Below, piece by piece: positions 15,142 to 18,525 of a stretch of DNA of 18,525 nucleotides (within the stretch, counting starts at the first letter, position 1; each line of letters opens with the position of its first letter). Both the position numbers and the translations under genes were made by a program. Under the pieces are notes generated by a model. It searched no databases and was not told where the DNA came from. It was given only the letters and a program-made list of their open reading frames with translations. The stretch comes from Cacconaster sp045601245 (GTDB lineage: Bacteria; Bacteroidota; Bacteroidia; Bacteroidales; UBA932), in assembly GCA_045601245.1 (NCBI GenBank), contig JAZRZH010000012.1, positions 1-18,525 on the forward strand, in the 5' to 3' direction.

Positions 15142-16311
15142 CTACTTGATACCGTATTTCTTCAGAATCTTGAGGATAGGTTTCTCGATGGACTTGGCCC
15201 ACATATAGTAGCCGTGGTCATCAGGATGGGTGCCGTCCACCTGATATTCGTGGCTGCCCTTGACCGATGCGTCCGGCTGGATGAAATAAACGTCCTTGTA
15301 TTTCGGGTTCTTGAGTATCTCGTCGAACATCGTTGAGGCCATATCCATCTTGGCCTGTTCGAATGCATTTGTATATACGTTGAAATTGCGGTTCTCGCGG
15401 TAGATGGTCTGCTGGAAGATGAGCGGTTTGCCCGGATGAGCCTCGACGAGTCTGTCGATGAATGGGATGAGACGCTTCTTGATGACCTTCCAGTCAGGGT
15501 TGGAGAAGGTGTCGAATACGTATGCGTCGGCCTCCACATCGGCCATTACATCTGCAAAATACGGCTGGAGCCTGCAGTTTCCGCTGCATCCGAGGCCGAG
15601 GACCTGGAATCCTGTGTTGCGCATGAACTGCTGCGGATATGACATTCCCGGGCGGCTGGTGCTGATGCCGTGGGTGTAGCTCGAGCCGTGGAATGCTATT
15701 CTGTGGCGGAACGGACTTTCGAGCGCTTCAATAATCGCGCCTTCCTCGACGCCGATCTGGCAGGAAAGTATTTCATTATATATAGGGAGGTAGAGGAGGC
15801 ACTCCTTCATTCCCGGGGCCATGTTGTTGATGAGTGTCACGACCTTCCCGTCCTTGTCAGGATCGCCGAAGGCATTCTTCGCCCAGATCCATTCGCCCTT
15901 CTCGTTGCGGATATAGAGGTCGTAGCCGGCGAGGGAGAGAGGGATGGTATAGTATTCGGAGTGCTTGTCGCCCCAGGCCGTCTTTATCGAGATGGCGGAT
16001 GAATTGGTCCTGAAGAGCACGGCAATGCCGGCCGAGCAGCGTACCTGAAGGTTTTCGCCCCTGGTGAATCCCTTGTATCTGACAGTATCAACCCTATGGT
16101 AAGGATTCGGAGTGTCAAGGATCTTGCCGATGAGGTTGAGCTCCGACGCTTCGGTATAATAATACTTGACCTTCGACGAAGTCGGCTTGTTGTCCATTAT
16201 CTTCTGGAGTTCCGTGAAATGTTCGTCGTCAAAGTGCTTGGTCTTGTTGTAAGACGCACCGCAGGAGCTGAGAACCAGCGCCGCAGAAATCAGTATTGCC
16301 AGTCTTTTCAT
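15142..16311 (-). CDS. Lipoprotein SGNH/GDSL-type esterase with N-terminal GxDLY domain
   Basis: A 389-residue exported hydrolase. The signal peptide ends in LSSC (Cys17). The N-terminal beta domain (about 60-190) contains AGYDLYIRNEKGEW at 128-141, the pattern that names the GxDLY family. The catalytic domain (about 200-389, Lipase_GDSL_3-like) shows block I FHGSSYTHG at 207-215 (probable nucleophile Ser211), block II GCSGNCRL at 241-248, block III FSNPDW at 269-274 and block V DGTHPDDHGYYMW at 359-371 (Asp359, His362). Such enzymes probably deacylate glycans in the envelope; the substrate is not known. The frame is open far upstream, but the ATG at 16311 directly precedes the signal peptide. 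It is convergent with the YgiQ-type gene and divergent from the PEGA gene. Confidence 0.9.
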   Translation of the reverse strand: MKRLAILISAALVLSSCGASYNKTKHFDDEHFTELQKIMDNKPTSSKVKYYYTEASELNLIGKILDTPNPYHRVDTVRYKGFTRGENLQVRCSAGIAVLFRTNSSAISIKTAWGDKHSEYYTIPLSLAGYDLYIRNEKGEWIWAKNAFGDPDKDGKVVTLINNMAPGMKECLLYLPIYNEILSCQIGVEEGAIIEALESPFRHRIAFHGSSYTHGISTSRPGMSYPQQFMRNTGFQVLGLGCSGNCRLQPYFADVMADVEADAYVFDTFSNPDWKVIKKRLIPFIDRLVEAHPGKPLIFQQTIYRENRNFNVYTNAFEQAKMDMASTMFDEILKNPKYKDVYFIQPDASVKGSHEYQVDGTHPDDHGYYMWAKSIEKPILKILKKYGIK

Positions 16312-16331
16312 AATTTGTGAGCTTTGTGGCA

Positions 16332-16339
16332 CAAATATA
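16332..16339 (-). promoter_or_regulatory. -7 box of the SGNH esterase gene
   Basis: TATATTTG on the minus strand matches TAnnTTTG, with transcription expected about 14 nt before the ATG at 16311. No clear -33 match was found in the 40 nt upstream. Confidence 0.45.
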
Positions 16340-16380
16340 GCAAAGAAGAATGAATAAGTAAATCCGTGAACATTACAATT

Positions 16381-16818
16381 ATGAAAAGGCTCCTGGCCCT
16401 CGCGCTGATGCTGATCTGTACAATCCCGGCTCTTGCGCAGATGACGACATCCTACGTTCCGGCGAAATTCAATTTCGTCAGCGAGCCCTCCGGCGCTCAA
16501 GTTTACTTTGACGGCAAACTTCTCGGCACCACTCCGTTCTCGGCCGAGGTGAAGCCTGCTTACAGGACACAGGGTGGCAAACCGGGTGCATCCGAATTCG
16601 ACAGCTACACTTCCAATACCCGAATAATCGAAAAGGAGATCAATGACAGCGGTGCTCCGGATGGCATAGTGAGCCGCTTCGCCCTCGAATTCAAGTTCGT
16701 GATGCCGGACGGCGCTGAGGTTCAGAAGAAAGCGAATCTCATGTGGAAGTCCGTCACAATACTCAATATGCCTGGATTCAATATCTACTACCCGCCGCTT
16801 CAGAAGGTAAAGCAGTAG
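16381..16818 (+). CDS. Secreted PEGA-domain protein
   Basis: A 145-residue exported protein of unknown specific role. The signal peptide is MKRLLALALMLICTIPALA with predicted cleavage before Gln20, which leaves an N-terminal glutamine. Residues about 28-60 carry a PEGA domain: FNFVSEPSGAQVYFDGKLLG, then TPFSAEVKP, a short beta unit found in surface and S-layer-associated proteins. The C-terminal 80 residues are beta-rich (RFALEFKFVMPDG) without a recognised domain. The ATG at 16381 is preferred to the GTG at 16366 because it starts the signal peptide. It is not clearly in an operon: the esterase diverges upstream and a tRNA follows. A short GC-rich hairpin (16818-16831) follows the stop, about 9 nt before a T run, and may terminate it weakly. 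Confidence 0.8.
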   Translation: MKRLLALALMLICTIPALAQMTTSYVPAKFNFVSEPSGAQVYFDGKLLGTTPFSAEVKPAYRTQGGKPGASEFDSYTSNTRIIEKEINDSGAPDGIVSRFALEFKFVMPDGAEVQKKANLMWKSVTILNMPGFNIYYPPLQKVKQ

Positions 16819-16888
16819 CCCGGCCCCGGGCAGATGCACTTTTTTGAAAAATTATTGAAAAAAAAGTTTCACATTCAAAAAATAGTTG

Positions 16889-16896
16889 TACATTTG
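16889..16896 (+). promoter_or_regulatory. -7 box of the tRNA-Leu gene
   Basis: TACATTTG matches TAnnTTTG and lies 18 nt before the tRNA 5' end. A GTTTC at 16866-16870 is a poor -33 match at about the right distance. Confidence 0.5.
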
Positions 16897-16914
16897 CAAT
16901 CCCAAAACACAACC

Positions 16915-17000
16915 GCCCAGGTGGTGAAATTGGTAGACACGCTAGCTTGAGGGGCTAGTGCCTGTTAAAGGGCGTGCAAGTTCGAGTCTTGTCCTGGGCA
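16915..17000 (+). tRNA. tRNA-Leu (anticodon GAG)
   Basis: An 86-nt tRNA with a long variable arm. The acceptor stem GCCCAGG (16915-16921) pairs with CCTGGGC (16993-16999), and the discriminator is A17000. The D loop contains AATTGGTAGACACG. The anticodon stem CTAGC/GCTAG closes the loop TTGAGGG, with anticodon GAG at 16949-16951 reading CUC/CUU. The T arm carries GTTCGAGTC. CCA is not encoded, as usual in this phylum. Confidence 0.96.
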
Positions 17001-17006
17001 CATAAG

Positions 17007-17034
17007 AAAATCCGTAAGTTAACTTACGGATTTT
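17007..17034 (+). terminator. Terminator of the tRNA-Leu gene
   Basis: AAAATCCGTAAGTT is followed directly by its perfect complement AACTTACGGATTTT and then more T residues (to 17040). It begins 6 nt after the tRNA end. It is symmetric, so it could work in both directions. Confidence 0.88.
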
Positions 17035-17114
17035 TCTTTTATACCTATCCCCCAATTTTGGCCACCACTTCATATGTGGTCAGCGAAATACGGGATGTTC
17101 TGAGTTGTTTGAAA

Positions 17115-17720
17115 TTAATCCCTGTACTTGTCGTCATTTGACTTGTCGCTATATGCCTCAGCGGCCTCGATCTTCTCTCCTTTGACAATCTTGAAATAAT
17201 AATCGGATTTTTCAGATACAAGGATTATTTCGTCCGACGAAACTTTGTTCACTTTCCACGAAAACTTTAACCAAGGCTGCTGCCAGCTCGAACCGGACAG
17301 GTATACGCCGCCGTTTTCATAGCACAGGTCACAAGTGAACGGGACTTCTTTCGTGCCTCCCGGGACAGGCTCTTTCTTATCAATCCAATCTTCTGAAAAT
17401 GTGGATTTCCTCCAGAACTGTACTTTGCCCGAAGGACCGTTGCTATCCCATTTCTCAAATATGTATTTCTTTACAAAGTACATATATTCGTCGTGAGATT
17501 CCGGAAAATATGAACTGATGTTGGAATACCCGTCGAGTCCGGGCAAAGAGGTCGATTCGACGTCCACGATGCCGATGTATCCACCAATGTGAGCGCTGTG
17601 ATGAGTGGACATTGCATCGAAGGGATCGCCACATCCTGTCAGCAGTATGGCGAGGAAAGCCATCGATGCAGATATGGATATCATTGATTTTGTAAAGCGG
17701 GATGACTGAAGTGTTCTCAT
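17115..17720 (-). CDS. Hypothetical lipoprotein, no recognised domain
   Basis: A 201-residue exported protein. The N-terminus is basic, followed by a hydrophobic run and lipobox LLTGC (Cys30). If the in-frame Met13 is the true start, the lipobox is at residue 18. The mature part is rich in Ser, Asp, Lys and aromatic residues, has a CDLC pair at 130-133 and an acidic/Lys-rich tail. The IIL..SDYYFKIVKGEKIE region suggests a small beta structure. I do not recognise the family. It has its own -7 box and lies alone between the tRNA and the Asp-box gene, with AT-rich gaps on both sides. A member of the species-specific lipoprotein pool is the most that can be said. Confidence 0.7.
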   Translation of the reverse strand: MRTLQSSRFTKSMISISASMAFLAILLTGCGDPFDAMSTHHSAHIGGYIGIVDVESTSLPGLDGYSNISSYFPESHDEYMYFVKKYIFEKWDSNGPSGKVQFWRKSTFSEDWIDKKEPVPGGTKEVPFTCDLCYENGGVYLSGSSWQQPWLKFSWKVNKVSSDEIILVSEKSDYYFKIVKGEKIEAAEAYSDKSNDDKYRD

Positions 17721-17757
17721 AGTCTGTTTCTCTTTCAGATAGTTATACGTTCAACAT

Positions 17758-17765
17758 CAAAGATA
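17758..17765 (-). promoter_or_regulatory. -7 box of the hypothetical lipoprotein gene
   Basis: TATCTTTG on the minus strand, 37 nt before the ATG at 17720, matches TAnnTTTG. The -33 element is not evident. Confidence 0.45.
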
Positions 17766-17851
17766 ATCATTATTTGCTTATTATTAGCACATTGTATCAT
17801 AATATAATTATCGGCCAATATTGGACATAATGTTCCCACTTCCTGGGGAGT

Positions 17852-18259
17852 TTATTTCCTGCGGAACCAGCTGGCGCCTTTGGTGGTCGAATAGTACAGA
17901 TGGCCGTCGGTCGAGGTCGCCAGGATCTCGTTCCCGACGTCCTGAAGGTCGATGAAGTCCTTGCGGGAAGCGCTTCTCGTGTACCAGCTGGCGCCCTTGT
18001 TGTTCGAGTACATCACTCCCTTGTCGGAGCAGAGGATGAGTTCGTCACCATAGACAATCATTGATCTCACTTTTCCGATATTGCCTCCAGAACTGCGGGT
18101 GAACCAGGTCGCGCCGCGGGAAGTGGAGTATTCGATATGATTGTTTGCCGGGTTGTAGCGTATCAGCTCATTCCCGAAAGATACCATAAGTCCCATAACC
18201 AGAGAAATTATTACGTTCAGAGCTCCGTTATGTCTGAACCTGTTGATGATGTGTTTCAT
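17852..18259 (-). CDS. Membrane-anchored three-repeat Asp-box (BNR-like) mini-propeller protein
   Basis: A 135-residue protein with one N-terminal hydrophobic segment (about 14-28, no clear cleavage site) and then three tandem repeats of 39-40 residues. Each has a G-N/D-E-(L/I) strand and an Asp-box-like YSxxxGAxWF/Y: YSTSRGATW at 44-52, YSNNKGASW at 84-92 and YSTTKGASW at 123-131. Asp-box repeats form blades of sialidase-type beta-propellers, but full propellers need five or more blades, so three would have to be completed by oligomerisation. The frame is open upstream to 18355; I chose the ATG at 18259 because it places the hydrophobic segment near the start and the upstream codons overlap an inverted repeat. 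It follows a metallophosphoesterase gene on the same strand by about 90 nt. Function is unknown. Confidence 0.65.
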   Translation of the reverse strand: MKHIINRFRHNGALNVIISLVMGLMVSFGNELIRYNPANNHIEYSTSRGATWFTRSSGGNIGKVRSMIVYGDELILCSDKGVMYSNNKGASWYTRSASRKDFIDLQDVGNEILATSTDGHLYYSTTKGASWFRRK

Positions 18260-18276
18260 ATCAGCAGTTATATTTA

Positions 18277-18343
18277 GAATCTGTTTTGAAATGATTGATT
18301 TAAGATATGTAATAGAAAAATTGAAACATTTCAAAAAAGATTC
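18277..18343. repeat. Inverted repeat related to the palindrome at 1235-1264
   Basis: GAATCTGTTTTGAAATG (18277-18293) and CATTTCAAAAAAGATTC (18327-18343) are reverse complements with one mismatch, separated by 33 nt. The first 16 nt of the left arm are identical to the minus strand of 1249-1264, and the right side repeats the TTGAAA..TTTCAA core. It lies between the metallophosphoesterase stop and the Asp-box gene start. Confidence 0.6.
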
Positions 18344-18347
18344 TTTA

Positions 18348-18525
18348 TTATTCAAGCACCATTTCGAATTGGTCGTAAGGGCCTGTGCGGTGTGCGAGAT
18401 GCCTGGTGAGAGGGGAGATGCCGAACAGCGGCGAATAGGTCCTGACCTTGACGGTCCTGCCGTCCGGACAGAATTCCAGGATGCGCAGCCAGCCGTCGCC
18501 GCCGTTGCCTTCCCAGCCTCCGCCG
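18348..18525 (-). CDS. Calcineurin-like metallophosphoesterase, C-terminal end only
   Basis: Minus-strand frame entering from the right edge and ending at TAA (18350-18348); 58 codons are visible. The segment GNGGDGWLRILEFCPDG followed by VKVRTYSP resembles the C-terminal beta strands of Bacteroidetes calcineurin-like phosphoesterases, where a GWLRIL..F.P....I.V.TYSP motif precedes the end. The metal-binding motifs (D-x-H, GNHD/E) would lie outside the window, so the assignment rests on this tail. It is in the same direction as the Asp-box gene. Confidence 0.6.
   Translation of the reverse strand, partial: GGGWEGNGGDGWLRILEFCPDGRTVKVRTYSPLFGISPLTRHLAHRTGPYDQFEMVLE

Noticed and set aside
16312..16839. 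Upstream extension of the SGNH esterase frame (176 more codons)
   Set aside because: It would overlap the whole PEGA gene on the other strand and place the lipobox deep inside the protein; the ATG at 16311 gives a proper signal peptide and has a -7 box ahead of it.
17064..17080. Hairpin ACCAC..GTGGT after the hypothetical lipoprotein gene
   Set aside because: Stem of only 5 bp and no U tract on either strand; too weak to call a terminator.
17852..18140. Direct repeats in DNA that could suggest a CRISPR-like array
   Set aside because: The three similar stretches are codons of the Asp-box repeats (spacing about 120 nt, in frame) and are not identical.

Overview
The window reads as chromosomal DNA of a Bacteroidales-type bacterium, probably a gut or oral commensal (inference). 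Start codons mostly lack Shine-Dalgarno sequences. Several genes are preceded by the Bacteroidetes promoter signature (-7 TAnnTTTG, -33 TTTG). The proteins belong to families typical of the phylum: C10 protease, propeller-type glutamine cyclotransferase, BspA-LRR lipoproteins, a FISUMP-like domain, GxDLY/SGNH esterase and a PEGA protein. Base composition is moderately GC-rich, with AT-rich intergenic gaps. No phage, transposon, CRISPR array or plasmid gene was seen.

Layout. (1) 1-1191, minus: the N-terminal part of a secreted C10-type cysteine protease, then a secreted glutaminyl-peptide cyclotransferase with its own terminator. (2) 1319-5530, plus: a tight five-gene run (PnuC-type transporter, BadF/BadG-type sugar kinase, RecR, sodium:solute symporter, MntP) with gaps of 1-12 nt, probably one operon. 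It diverges from the cyclotransferase through a shared promoter region built around a 30-bp near-perfect palindrome. (3) 5623-12199, minus: an island of exported lipoproteins. It holds two tandem, overlapping paralogues that join a class I glutamine-amidotransferase-like (BPL_N-type) domain with an apparently intact Cys-His-Glu triad, a PPC-like beta domain and a BspA-type LRR tail. Next comes a separate unit of an unlisted 48-residue mini-protein and a mosaic LRR/FISUMP-like lipoprotein. (4) 12432-15094, plus: CorA and a YgiQ-type radical SAM protein; the long corA leader carries a possible 21-codon ORF followed directly by a strong hairpin. (5) 15142-16818: a lipoprotein SGNH esterase (minus), divergent from a secreted PEGA protein (plus). 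(6) 16915-17000: tRNA-Leu(GAG) with a terminator. (7) 17115-18525, minus: an orphan lipoprotein, a three-repeat Asp-box mini-propeller protein and the C-terminus of a metallophosphoesterase.

Working together: the cyclotransferase would cap N-terminal Gln on exported proteins, and the PEGA protein here has a predicted ALA|Q cleavage site that suits it. The transporters and the kinase serve cofactor, sugar and metal traffic. The most unusual content is the pair of amidotransferase-like lipoproteins at 8025-12199, whose catalytic fold would lie outside the cytoplasm. I know of no described role for this architecture.
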